From contig NC_066509.1 of the NCBI RefSeq assembly GCF_024679095.1, positions 20,320,811 to 20,384,810 on the forward strand: a stretch of 64,000 nt of DNA, written 5' to 3'. Of this stretch, positions 45,726 to 56,350 are shown piece by piece. Position 1 is the stretch's first letter; each line of letters begins with the position of its first letter. Below the pieces are notes generated by a model. It did not search any database and had not been told where the DNA came from. It was given only the letters and a program-made list of their open reading frames with translations. This stretch comes from Eriocheir sinensis (Eukaryota; Arthropoda; Malacostraca; Decapoda; Varunidae). A program made the position numbers and the translations under genes.

Positions 45726-45806
45726 ACACGAGGGAAGGACAGGGCAGGGGAGGAGGAGGGGGGGAGGAGAGAAGAGGGAGGGAGAAAGGTATGATGGAAG
45801 GGAGAG
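45726..45806. repeat. Purine-rich spacer
   Basis: Short G/A-rich segment separating the two duplicated copies; no coding content. Confidence 0.7.
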
Positions 45807-45975
45807 TTGAGCGAAACTGAAGGGATTCAGGAGTATTTATACCCAAATCAACAAGAAGATATCCATAAGGACGTGAATATACAGCATATTTATATATATC
45901 TGCAAACTGGTTTGCCTTCTCTTTTCCGAATATTTGTCTGCCCAGACAGTGAATTTAAGATAAATCTGACTTATT
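45807..45975. repeat. Duplicated segment, copy 2
   Basis: Matches 45475-45725, with GATATTTATATATATCTGC-like sequence in place of the long AT run and a 5-bp insertion (AGAAG) upstream of it. Confidence 0.85.
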
Positions 45976-46348
45976 CAACCCTCTCGCGCACGGTGACGCA
46001 TTTCGTGTCATCAAGGGTATAAGGTTCTTGCGTTTTTTCGATGAAAGTGCGTTAAATTTGGGAGCATCAGTTGTTGGGATAATATTTTTGATAGTAACAT
46101 ATGGCAGTCTTTCTAATGAACGTAGATGAGGAGCTTTGAGTGATTTTTATTTGTTAGGCTACTCTGACGAGAGAAAAAAAAATACAGTTTTCTCGGTGTA
46201 ACTCGGAAACTAATAGACGTATGAGGAATTTGAAGACACATAAGAATCCTCACTAAATTCCGCTTCCGAACATATATTCGGCTAAAAAAGTTGCCCCACA
46301 AAATTTCGAGCTAGCCGCAGATTTCTCAAGAATCAACGGGGAATGGAA
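45976..46348. other. Unrecognised single-copy-looking sequence
   Basis: About 370 bp of ordinary complexity. No motif or credible reading frame was recognised on either strand. Confidence 0.5.
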
Positions 46349-46372
46349 CACACGCGCGCACACACACACACA

Positions 46373-46403
<31 letters not shown>
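46349..46403. repeat. (CA)n microsatellite
   Basis: CA repeat of about 55 bp with CG and CT interruptions near its start. Confidence 0.95.
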
Positions 46404-46406
<3 letters not shown>

Positions 46407-46512
46407 GAAAGAAGTTAAGAAATGAGATATAAGACATTAATTAATTCAAAATCAGAAAAAAAAGACTTGGTGCTGCAGTGTTTAGGGTTAGATGGCACCA
46501 AATAACCGGATT

Positions 46513-46984
<472 letters not shown>

Positions 46985-47092
46985 GGGTCAAGATACCCCC
47001 TCTGCCGTAGCCCCCCCGCTGACCCCCCCATCCCCCACTTCCATTCCCCCCTCTGAGGCTACCCCACTTCCGTACATTTGTTACTACTGTAA
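46985..47092 (-). repeat. G-rich dispersed repeat, copy 2 (inverted)
   Basis: Reverse complement of 44127-44242: on the minus strand it reads AGTAACAAATGTACGGAAGT, then G-rich runs, then AGAGGGGGTATCTTGACC. Similarity is high over about 100 bp, so the two copies form a widely spaced inverted repeat (about 2.7 kb apart). Confidence 0.8.
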
Positions 47093-47261
47093 AGGGTGAC
47101 AAGAAAAGGGTGAGGAAGGAAGAAATGAAAAGAATAGAAGGAAAAACAATGAATGGTAAAAAAATGGGAAAAGAAAGAATAAAAAAAAATGAAAAGGAAG
47201 GACAAATGATGATGAGACATAAGAGCGAATGGCATGCGGACGTTTGTGTGTTAGTGTGTGT
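47093..47261. repeat. A/G-rich low-complexity stretch
   Basis: Purine-rich segment of AAAGA and GAA words leading into the (GT)n tract; no gene. Confidence 0.7.

Positions 47262-47318
<57 letters not shown>
47262..47318. repeat. (GT)n microsatellite
   Basis: GT run of about 55 bp, ending in GCGTTCGCGCGCG. Confidence 0.96.
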
Positions 47319-47321
<3 letters not shown>

Positions 47322-47384
47322 TCGCGCGCGTCTGTTTGTAAATCTGATCTCCAATGAAATAAACACAAACTACTCGTCATGAAT

Positions 47385-47600
47385 TGCAGATGGAGAAGAA
47401 TATAGACAAGTCAGGGAGTGGGAGGGATGGATGGAGGGAGGGAGGGAGGAGAGTCTGTTGTTTCGGGAAATGAGGGAGAGAGGGTTTGTGGGAAAGAAGG
47501 AGAGAGGGAGGAATGAGGGGGAGGAGCGAGACAATTAGTGTTTTGTTCCTGAAGTAGGCTGAGGAGGAGGAGAGAGAAGAAAGGGAGGGAGGGACAAAAT
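47385..47600. repeat. GGA/GA-rich low-complexity block
   Basis: Purine-rich imperfect repeats (GGAGGGAGGGAGGGAGG and similar). Non-coding by appearance. Confidence 0.75.
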
Positions 47601-47661
47601 GAGGCGGTGCGTATTTAGAAACAAAGAAACTGAAGAAAAATGCGAGACCTGTAGCACGGTA

Positions 47662-47720
47662 AACACACACACACACACACACACCACACACACGCACACT
47701 ATCTTTTTTTTTTTTACATT
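47662..47720. repeat. (CA)n microsatellite followed by poly-T
   Basis: CA run with a CCA interruption, then T-rich runs to about 47735. Confidence 0.92.
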
Positions 47721-47734
47721 ACTTTTTTTTTACT

Positions 47735-48034
47735 TTAATCGCCTTTTGCTTCTCCATCTTTCTGTAGGCCGGGAAATAGGAGAACTAGGAGGAGGAGGAG
47801 GAGGAGGAACAGAAGCATAACATGATTGGGTGATAGAGGAGAAGAAAGACGGATAAGAACAGGAGGAGGAGGAGAAGTAGCATTATAGTAGGAAGAGGAG
47901 GAGAGGGAGAAGGAATAGCATGGGGAATAGATGGAGGAGGAGGCGGAGGAGGCGCGGTAGGCAGGGCAGGATTCCATCCTTTGATGGAGTGTTTCAGAGC
48001 GGCGGCGGGTAACTTTCCCGGTCAAGTCAGCCAT
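47735..48034 (-). CDS. Doubtful open frame in a GC-rich segment
   Basis: On the minus strand an ATG at 48034 opens about 100 codons starting MADLTGKVTRRRSETLHQRM; the open frame extends further upstream to 48262 without ATG. The first 30 codons are of normal complexity, but the rest is a Ser-, Pro- and then Leu-rich run encoded by GGA microsatellites (47780-47930). No family is recognised. It lies in the most CpG-rich part of the window, so a first exon of a host gene is possible, but nothing confirms splicing or homology. Confidence 0.15.
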   Translation of the reverse strand: MADLTGKVTRRRSETLHQRMESCPAYRASSASSSIYSPCYSFSLSSSSYYNATSPPPPVLIRLSSPLSPNHVMLLFLLLLLLLVLLFPGLQKDGEAKGD

Positions 48035-48260
48035 CGCGAAGCATGCCAGGCCGCGGCCAGGCTTTGATTCGCCGAGTTTCTGTTCCTTCCTGCTCCGCCG
48101 CCGCCTGTTAGCCGAGCGGTAACCAATGCGCGACACGACCCTTCGGTGTCCCGCCTTGATCTGTTTCTCCCTCGCTCGCTCCCCGGGCCCCTGAAGGCCT
48201 GGACGCTGTGTTTGTTTCAAACTGAACTGTATTTGGGCTCCGCGTCCGTGTGTCCAGGTC
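47940..48260. other. GC- and CpG-rich island
   Basis: About 320 bp with many CG dinucleotides (GCGGCGGCGGG, GCCGCGGCC, CGCTCGCTCCCCGGG), unlike its AT-rich and purine-rich surroundings. It could be a promoter/first-exon remnant or part of a repeat. There is no TATA or initiator evidence strong enough to call a promoter. Confidence 0.4.
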
Positions 48261-48369
48261 AAGACGTCCTGGGATTCTTTCTTTTTTCTTTTTTGCTAGT
48301 TTTTTCTTTAAGGGAAAGAAGGCAGCTCAAGAGTAAAAAGAAAAGGAAACGAAAAGTCCCCTAGTGTTA

Positions 48370-48605
48370 CTCACTGGTATGACTTACTTTAAAAGGGCTC
48401 TTTAAGGTATTTTGATATTTAAACGTAGACTGACATGCTTGGTCTTCGGATGAAGACGTTTTATAATCTATTAGCTGTTGTGTTAAGTAAGATTAACTTT
48501 GAAAAGGTTATTTTAGGCACTTTTGGGGATTAAATGTAGACTGACATGAGTATCTTCGGATCAAGGCGTCCAGAGTTTACCTAAAATATTCCAGTAAGGT
48601 TCAGA
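48370..48605 (+). repeat. Two diverged tandem units of 111 bp
   Basis: GTAGACTGACATG followed by TCTTCGGAT and AAG-CGT recurs at 48425 and 48536, with a similar upstream context (CTTTAAAAGG / CTTTGAAAAGG). Weaker traces of the same words lie near 48600 and 48725. The function is unknown. Confidence 0.6.
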
Positions 48606-49799
48606 CTGACTGGTGTGACAAAACGTTGCAGAGATGAGTAAGTTAACTTAATGTGTGTGCGTCTCGCCTTTGTGCCGAGGCGTCCAGGGGTTCACGAAGG
48701 CGTCTCTTTGGCGCGTGGCTGGAAGACTGACATGGCTGACGTTCCCTCAAAAGGTTATCTAATTTTTTTTTTTCAGAAACAAATATATCAAGATTTCCTA
48801 AATATTGTAACGGCCACAGTGTTTCAAGTTAATGTAACGATGAATCGCGGCCGTGTTACACACACTCCCTCACTACGAGGCGTCGAGGTGAGACGAAACC
48901 AACGAAAGCTTCTGAAGTGCTTGTCTCCTTCGATGAAATGCACAGACTTCGCTTCAACCTTTTTCTTGACATATTTTCTTTATAATATAACAAACGTATA
49001 GATAAGCTGCATATCGCAAAACCAGGTGACGGTGCCTCAAAACGAATCAGTTTAGGTTTGCGAGGCGTCTCGAGATGATTCAGGTCGTATAGAAGAACTT
49101 GTTATTTGTTGGGATAGCTTACAAATTACCGTTACGCACTTAACTCATTTTCTTTTTAAATGATGACATATGAATTACTATACTATACCTTATTTTGTAT
49201 AAGTTGACACCTTATTACTATACACCTTATTTTATACGATATCATAATGTTTACATGATGACAACTTAATTCATTATATTGTACCTTAATTTCAATGTTT
49301 CTTCCTTCAAATCCTCTGCCTTTGCATAATCGTAAACGTATGTATCTTTTAAACGGAAAATAACGATGACTCCAAAGCCTTACCGGTGCAGAGTGGAGCG
49401 CCTGACCGTAAGCACACAATGGAATCTTAATGTTTGTAATTAATTAATATGATGACTTGAAACCACTCGCTCCTTGCTCATCTTAATCGTATGTATCTGT
49501 CACCCACAAGGGAGGCGGACCCTGACACGCGGGCTGCACAGTGTCCCGGCGACCCCTCAGCCTGGCGGTACTTCCCCGAACACTTCATCGCTCGGCTCCA
49601 CAAATTACACGCCGCCAAGCAGCTCGTGACGCTGATGGCTCTGTCATGACACTTAATTGTCTTGCTTACCTCACGCCCGACACTCGCCGCTCCATCCTTG
49701 CCGCAAATCACTCGCCACAGACAAACACGGACACACAGACACATGCACACACTTAGCTGATTGACTGGTCACTGGAGAGTGGAGATAGTGGCGAGCGGA
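48606..49799. other. Mixed spacer with no recognised gene
   Basis: Ordinary-complexity sequence. One part is AT-rich (49140-49290) with repeated CCTTATTTTATA-like words. A GC-richer part (49491-49740) has open frames on both strands but no recognisable motif. A T9 run at 48762 preceding CAG resembles a splice acceptor but has no supporting exon evidence. Confidence 0.45.
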
Positions 49800-50170
49800 G
49801 GGGAATCAACGAGGCGGGTTGACGTTGATATGTACGTAGATTAAGCATAGTATTAAGTATTCATAAGTTATGCATTAATGTTAAGTTTTCTTTGTAAGCG
49901 CCCAGACAAAACTATGTAGTAACGAGGAATCCAAATCCCTTTATATAAGTTTTGATACCTTTATACCTTTGTATGTTTATATACTAGGATTGTATACCAT
50001 ATGTAAGTTTCAGCTACATATAGCTCCTAGAGGATTCTACACACACACACACACACACACACGAGGACACAAGGCGCTGAGATTCAGGGTGTAATGTAGA
50101 GCTTACTCAATAAATACTGTGTGCCTCCACGCCTATCCATCCCCCTCAAGACCGACACCACGAACACGTC
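49800..50170 (+). promoter_or_regulatory. Probable 5' LTR region of the gypsy-like element
   Basis: Lies directly upstream of the gag leader. It has a TATA-like TATATAAG (49942-49949), a (CA)n tract (50041-50062) and an AATAAA signal (50109-50114) in the order expected of an LTR. The LTR ends were not determined because no second LTR lies in the window. The 5' limit is a guess. Confidence 0.4.
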
Positions 50171-50374
50171 GACGAGGATGGGATATAACCAGATGTCACA
50201 TATTACAGGTACGTTATAGCGCTGTCAAGAGTAATTAAGTGCTGGTAGACTACAAACACAACATAACCTGGCGACGAGGATGGGATATAACCAGTTGTCA
50301 CATATTACAGGTACGTTATAGTGCTGTCAAGAGTAATTAAGTGCTGGTAGACTGTAAACACAACAAAACCTGGC
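50171..50374 (+). repeat. 102-bp tandem duplication carrying the primer-binding-site-like sequence
   Basis: Two 102-bp units starting at 50171 and 50273 (GACGAGGATGGGATATAACC), about 95% alike. A third occurrence of the unit's edge, CCTGGCGACGAG, is at 50369. TGGCGACGAG resembles the primer-binding region just downstream of the 5' LTR in Ty3/gypsy elements of the Mag type. The duplication therefore repeats the LTR edge and primer site. Confidence 0.75.
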
Positions 50375-50422
50375 GACGAGTGGACGTCCCACCACGGACA
50401 GCCCTGGACGAGGACAAGCACG

Positions 50423-51094
50423 ATGCCCTTGGACGTGGACCAGCCCCCAGCCTTCTCTTTGGTAGAGGACCCAGCATCAGTAGCTCCCCGATGGAAGAAG
50501 TGGAAGACACGGTTCCAGTTCTACCTGGATGCTACAGAAGTCACCAATGAAGGGCAAAGGCGTGCACTACTCTTGCAGGTAGCAGGCCCGGAGGTGCAAG
50601 AAATATTCAGGACACTGCCATCACCACTGACAGCTCTAGAAAAACACTTCACCCCTAAGACCAACATAAGGTATGAACGTGTGTTGTTTAGACAGATAAA
50701 GCAAGACACACATGAAACAACAGATGCCTTTGTCACCAGACTCAGGAAGTTAGCAGAAACCTGTGAATTCCATGACACTGAGGATGCTATTTTAGACCAG
50801 CTGATTGAAAAATGTTCTTCTAGTCAGTTAAGGAGAAAGGCACTTCGGGAGACAGACTTAACTCTTGAAAAAATGTTACAGTTAGCTAGAGCAATGGAAG
50901 CATCAGACAGACAAGCAAAAGTAATTGAAGGTAACAACCATGCTAGCCAGCCAGCTAAACCTGTAATAAGTCAGATAAAAAAGAAAACAAAACCTAGAAT
51001 TGATGGAAAGAACTCTGTTCCAGCCTCTCTTAAAAATAAACCTAGTCATCCAACACAACCACAACAAGGCAACAAACATACTGCAGGAAATAGT
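50423..51094 (+). pseudogene. Gypsy-like gag, first part (interrupted by LINE-D)
   Basis: Starts at ATG 50423, 48 bp past the last GGCGACGAG. It encodes about 224 residues of a retrotransposon Gag capsid-type protein: W-x-x-W-x-x-x-F-x-x-YL near residues 28-38, LLLQVAGPEVQEIF, then the YERVLFRQIKQ and FVTRLRKLAETCEF helices, followed by a Lys/Pro-rich basic tail. This arrangement is typical of Ty3/gypsy (Mag/K02A2.6-like) Gag. The frame is open and undamaged until the TAGTA target site at 51091-51095, where LINE-D enters. Removing the insertion joins it in frame to the zinc knuckle at 52062. Confidence 0.85.
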
Positions 51095-51095
51095 A
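51091..51095. other. Target-site duplication, left copy
   Basis: TAGTA, repeated at 52055-52059 on the other side of LINE-D. Confidence 0.7.
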
Positions 51096-52054
51096 CATAA
51101 GAACATAAGAACATAAGAACGCAGGAGTCTGCAAGAGGCCGGTAGGCCTGTACGAGGCAGCTCCTTTGACCCTAAGCTCCCGTGTATCTAACCCCACCTA
51201 ACATCGCTGTCCATGAATTTATCTAGTCTATTTTTTAATGTGACAATTGTATTGGCACTCACCACATGACTGCTAAGCCTATTCCACTCATCCACCACCC
51301 TGTTAGTAAACCAATTTTTTCCTATGTCCCTGTTGAATCTGAATTTATCCAGTTTAAACCCGTTACTTCGTGTCCTACCCGGTTCTCTTACCAACAAAAC
51401 CTTATGAATGTCTCCCTTATTAAAGCCCTTCATCCATTTATAAACCTCGATCATGTCTCCACGCACCCTTCGCCTTTCTAGAGAATGCAAGTTTAACTGT
51501 TTGAGTCTTTCCTCGTATGGCAAGTTTCTCAACCCCTGAATCATCTTAGTCATCCTCCTCTGCACCGATTCTAACATTTTGATATCCATTCTATAGTAGG
51601 GTGACCAGAACTGAACCGCATAGTCAAGATGAGGTCTAACTAATGCTAAATATAGTTTGAGGAAGACTTCGGGGCTTCTGTTGCTTACGCTCCTTGAAAT
51701 AAATCCCAGTACCCTATTAGCTCGATTTCTAGCTTGAGTGCATTGTGCCCTTGGACGGAGATCAGAGCTCACTAAGACCCCTAAATCCCTCTCGCACCCA
51801 GACCTACTTATGAGAGTGTCATTTAAGCAATAGTTATGGGAGGGGTTGTTCCTACCTACACTCAGAATACTGCACTTCCCTACATTGAACTCCATCTGCC
51901 ATTTATCCGCCCAGTCATATAATCTGTTGAGTTCACCTTGGAGAATACTAGCGTCCTGATCCGACTCAATTACTCTACCGATCTTGGTATCATCTGCAAA
52001 TTTACTAACATCACTACTAATTCCTGTGTCTAAGTCACTCAGTCAGTCAGTAAG
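51096..52054 (-). mobile_element. LINE-D: 5'-truncated CR1 insertion, minus strand
   Basis: A 0.96-kb CR1-type LINE inserted in gag. Its 3' end is intact: three copies of an 8-bp terminal repeat (TTCTTATG on the element strand, 51096-51119), as typical of the CR1 clade. The 5' end is truncated just upstream of the FADD motif. It is flanked by TAGTA duplications. This is the only LINE here with the textbook structure left by target-primed reverse transcription. Confidence 0.9.
51188..52043 (-). pseudogene. LINE-D reverse transcriptase, C-terminal half
   Basis: About 285 codons of uninterrupted frame without a start. They begin near LDTGISSDVSKFADD (FADD codons 51989-52000), then GVLVSSDL, ANRVLGFISRSV, RPHLDYAVQFWSP, SVQRRMTKMI, LPYEERLKQLNLHSLERRR, WFTNRVVDEWNRL and a stop before 51188. 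The absence of internal stops suggests a recent insertion. It lacks the endonuclease and the RT fingers because of 5' truncation, so it was dead on arrival. Confidence 0.92.
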
Positions 52055-52059
52055 TAGTA
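52055..52059. other. Target-site duplication, right copy
   Basis: TAGTA, second copy of 51091-51095. Confidence 0.7.
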
Positions 52060-52490
52060 AATGCTACACAGGTCATACACAATGGCAGAAAGATAAGTGT
52101 CCAGCTGCTTCCAAGGAATGTTCAGCCTGTAAAAAGTTAGGGCACTTTGCTAGTATGTGTAAGACTAAGAAAAGAATATATACCACTGGAGAATCCACTG
52201 AGTCAAATATAAAGCAACCTAGTGAGTCTCACGATAGTAAGGGTGACACTGATTTACAGTTTGCTTTCATAATTAACTCGGTAGGAAATTCCCAAAAAAG
52301 GATTATGCTTAGCGTCACACTAAATGGCAAACCTGTGAACATGCAGCTGGACACGGCAGCAGATGTTACACTAGTGTCAGAGAATCTGGCTAAGTCTATT
52401 CCAAATGTGAGAATTACACCCACTAAAGTACAGCTTCAAGACTATAGTGGTAATTATATAAAAGTTGTTGGTTCTATGGATGTAGATGTT
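52060..52490 (+). pseudogene. Gypsy-like gag zinc knuckle and protease start
   Basis: Continuation of the gag-pol frame after LINE-D. Residues CSACKKLGHFASMC form a C-x2-C-x4-H-x4-C zinc knuckle that binds nucleic acid, preceded by a Cys/His-rich half-knuckle (CYTGHTQWQKDKC). After a linker, a retropepsin begins: LSVTLNGKPVNMQLDTAADVTLVS, with the catalytic D-T-A motif, then NVRITPTKVQLQDYSG and KVVGSMDVDV. The sequence is cut there, before the second half of protease; RT, RNase H, integrase and the 3' LTR are not in the window. The join to LINE-E near 52490 is in frame. Confidence 0.85.
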
Positions 52491-52559
52491 TGTGAGCACT
52501 GGGCCAAGGACCGAGCCCTGAGGGACGCAAGTACCACCACCTCTATTACCAAGCCTCTA

Positions 52560-53840
52560 GATAACTTAAAAATCCTTAGTTTCAATGCGCGTAGCCTAAG
52601 AAACAAATTTGATGAACTGAGATGTCTTGCTTTAACAGAAAATTTTGACATAATTGCTATAACCGAAACATTTATCGACACCACAAATATTGATTTAAGT
52701 TCCGAATACAACATAGATGGCTACAGACTCTTCAACAAAGATCGTGTAAACCGTAGAGGCGGTGGCGTCGCCCTTTATGTCAAAAGCTATTTGCAACCCA
52801 CTGACAAAACACCGGGAAACAGTAACGTTGAACATTTGTGCGTGCGAGTAAACATTGCAAAAGTCAACTTAAATATATCTGTCACCTACAGACCTCCCGG
52901 GCAATCACTCGATGACGACCTTGAAATGTACAGCGTCTTAAGGCAGTCACTTAATAACAGCGACTCACTGATATTAGGAGACTTTAACCTCCCCCATATC
53001 GACTGGGCGACACTGTCAGGTACAGAAGGCGAGTCACATAGAATGATCGAATTTCTAGAAGAAAATTATCTAAGCCAAATGGTTTCTGAGCCAACTCGAC
53101 AAAATAATATACTCGACCTTGTTATAACGACCCAAGATAACCTAGTCAGTAGTGTCACGGTAGGAGAACACCTCGGTTCTTGCGATCATAAATTAGTGCG
53201 CGTCGACATTAAAGCTCAATCATCAGTGACTGAACATAAAGTAAAGGTGCCCAATTTCAAAAGAGCTAATTTCGTAGAAATCCGACAAAAACTAACAGAA
53301 ATACAACTATCAGATGACGGCAACGTAGAGGAAGCCTGGCTAAGCCTTAAAAATCACTTACTCACTCAGCAGAACACATTCGTCCCCTTGTGCGAGAAGC
53401 GAATTAACACTAATAAAAGCCCACCGTGGTTTAATAGCGAAATTAAACAATCAGTCAATGAGAGAAAATTGTTTTACAGGTTAAAGAAAGAACAAAGCAC
53501 GCCCGAAAACATTAGACTTTATAATGATGCCAGGCGACGAGTAAAAAGACTAGTAGGTCAGGCAAAGCGTAGATACGAAGAAAATATTGCAGCCAACTGT
53601 AAAAATAATCCGAAATCTTTCTTCAGTTACATAAACAACAGAAAGGCGATCAAAAGTGGTATTGGACCTTTAACAAACAGCGACGGTGCACTAGTGACTG
53701 ACAGCCAACACATTGCAAACCTCTTAAACAATTACTTTTCCTCGGTGTTTAATACTAACAGTCTTCCTCTCGCTACCACCAACACCAGTACTATTGTAAA
53801 TCTCGAGCATGCATTGCCTAATTTTGAAATAACAACCGAT
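52560..53840 (+). pseudogene. LINE-E ORF2 endonuclease and linker
   Basis: AP-like endonuclease with LSFNARSLRNKF, IIAITETFID, RRGGGVALYV, SVTYRPPG, LILGDFNLPHIDW, LDLVITT and CDHKLVRVDI. All catalytic motifs are present, with Cys replacing Ser in the SDH motif as in LINE-C. A basic linker follows (PPWFNSEIKQ, KRRYEENIAANCKNNPKSFF, SGIGPLTNSDG) and leads to RT. No stop or frameshift is seen across about 430 codons, so decay is slight. Confidence 0.9.
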
Positions 53841-54531
<691 letters not shown>

Positions 54532-54893
54532 TGCCCTCTGCGCCCCTCTTCCCCCCCACGTGTGTGCTACCCTCTGCGCCCCTCTTGCCCCCCACGAGTG
54601 TGCTGCCCTCTGCGCCCCTCTTCCCCCCACGTGTGTGCTGCCCTCTGCGCCCCTCCTGCCCCCCACGTGTGTGCTGCCCTCTGTGCCCCTCTTGCCCCCC
54701 ACGTGTGTGTTGCCCTCTGCGCCCCTCTTGCCCCACACGTGTGTGCTGCCCTCTGCACCCCTCTTGCCCCCCACGTGTGTGTTGCCCTCTGCGCCCCTCT
54801 TCCCCCCCACGTGTGTGCTGCCCTCTGCGCCCCTCTTACCCCCCACGTGTGTGCTGCCCTCTGCGCCCCTCTTGCCCCCCACGTGTGTGCTGC
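54532..54893. repeat. 36-bp GC-rich minisatellite, about 10 copies
   Basis: Units of 35-36 bp of the form CTGCCCTCTGCGCCCCTCTT plus GCCCCCCACGTGTGTG, starting at about 54532, 54568, 54604, 54639, 54675, 54711, 54747, 54783, 54819 and 54855. Because 36 is a multiple of three the frames stay open; the Cys/Pro/Leu-rich peptides are not taken as real. Each unit carries a CACGTG E-box-like word. Confidence 0.95.
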
Positions 54894-55002
54894 CGGAGCT
54901 TCACCCCCCGCCTAGCACCAAGCTGTCAAGGTTATATCCCCGCATCAACCACCTTTGCCCCCCACGAAACGGACGCCCCATCCCACCCCCGCTGCACTCA
55001 AA

Positions 55003-56350
55003 ATGCCACATCACTCACTTATAGCGCGCCCTAAAGGTTTATGTGGCTACGAACCAGGCGAATGGTGTGCTGTTTGCGGGAAGACAGTAATTAACAAACC
55101 GTCCGTCCGCTGCTGCACTCCTGACTGCCCAAACGTGTGCCACCCTCACTGCCTCCTCAACACCCAATAGCACTTCAGTTGTGAGGCCGTCGACTCCCTG
55201 AGACAACACCTGGGCATCCCTGACTCCGTGATCTACCTGAACAGCAATCAAGGTCATCTCCTCTGCCCCACTCCTTCCGCCTCTGAAGAGGACGCAGAAC
55301 TTCACCAACTTGAGAGCGGCGAACTGGTTAAGATCATCAAGCAGCTTAGGAAGGAGAACAGGATATACAAGTCCACCTTCGCCTCTTTCGACAAAACCGC
55401 CGAAAACATTGCTGACAACCGTGACGCGGTAGTAAGCATCCTGAACTTCATCGACTACATCGCGGCCACACAGAGCAGCCTCAATAACCTCACCGTCACC
55501 AGCACATCCTGCTCTGCCCGAGGACACAGCATTGAGAAGGATTGGAAGCACCAAGTCGCCCACCACCGCGGAGCAAACGACTGGTGGACCTCAGGCAAAC
55601 CGCGTCAGCTCCAGAAAGCCTCCACTGGCACCGTCTCCACCGCTACTCAAAGTGATTTACTTGATACCCTCCCAAACCCCTCAAGACCTGCCCCTGTCAC
55701 CACTGAGGCATCAACCCCTCACACAATTAAACCTCAACTCAACCCACCCTCAAGCTCAGTTGACCAGACCAGAGATACATCCGTAATAAACACCCAAATA
55801 TCATCAGGCGCTGTACCCAAGAACACAGCAGCCACCATCACAAGGGAAGATTACCCAACATCCAATTCCTCATCCATCCCCATCAACACTATACCTGACT
55901 CTCAGGCCAATCCCCGGTCCTTAGCACCGAGCGGTCAGAGCTCAGACGACCATCGAAAGCGAAGAAGTCACGCCCAAAACCTGCCCACTCCCCAAGGCAT
56001 AGACACCGCTGACACACGGAGGAACAAGAGTCCCGCCCGGCGACAAAGTCACCCTCCTCCCCTCAGAACACCTCGCCACAGCCGCCCCAGGAACACCTAT
56101 ACCTCCTTGCGCCCACACCCTGTTCCACTCCTGTCCCTGCCCTCCCCTAGTAGGACCACTCCCAAAGAATTTTGCAACCATTGCAAGAGGAGTGGCCATA
56201 CTAGAGGCACCTGCCGCTGGCTAAGCTGGTGCGACTACTGCTACCGCGAAGGTCACACCACAGCTAACTGCCGTGCCACCCATGCCCAAGAAAGGCATGA
56301 CAAAATCTACCGCCAGTTGTCCGAGCAGACAGCCGTCACCTCCCTCCTCA
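55003..56350 (+). pseudogene. LINE-A ORF1: PHD-like finger and two CCHC knuckles
   Basis: Chosen start is ATG 55003 (MPHHSLIARPKG). Near residues 20-50 lies a PHD/RING-like Cys-His cluster: WCAVCGKTV, then CCTPDC, VCHPHC and, after the stop, HFSC, in the C4HC3 order of a PHD finger. An in-frame TAG at 55168-55170 cuts the finger, and the frame continues unchanged at 55171. A helical segment follows (LVKIIKQLRKENRIYKS), then a long Ser/Thr/Pro/Gln-rich linker. Near 56170-56270 are two knuckles, CNHCKRSGHTRGTC and CDYCYREGHTTANC, both C-x2-C-x4-H-x4-C. The protein presumably binds element RNA; the finger may contact chromatin (inference). The C-terminus is replaced by LINE-B. Confidence 0.82.

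Noticed and set aside
48105..48180. A tRNA-like stretch (TTAGCCGAGCGGTAACCAA) resembling a tRNA A box
   Set aside because: No cloverleaf and no matching B box were found; at most an old tRNA-derived SINE trace.
48760..48775. Poly-T followed by CAG as a splice acceptor for a host exon
   Set aside because: The following frame has no recognisable coding character and no donor could be paired.
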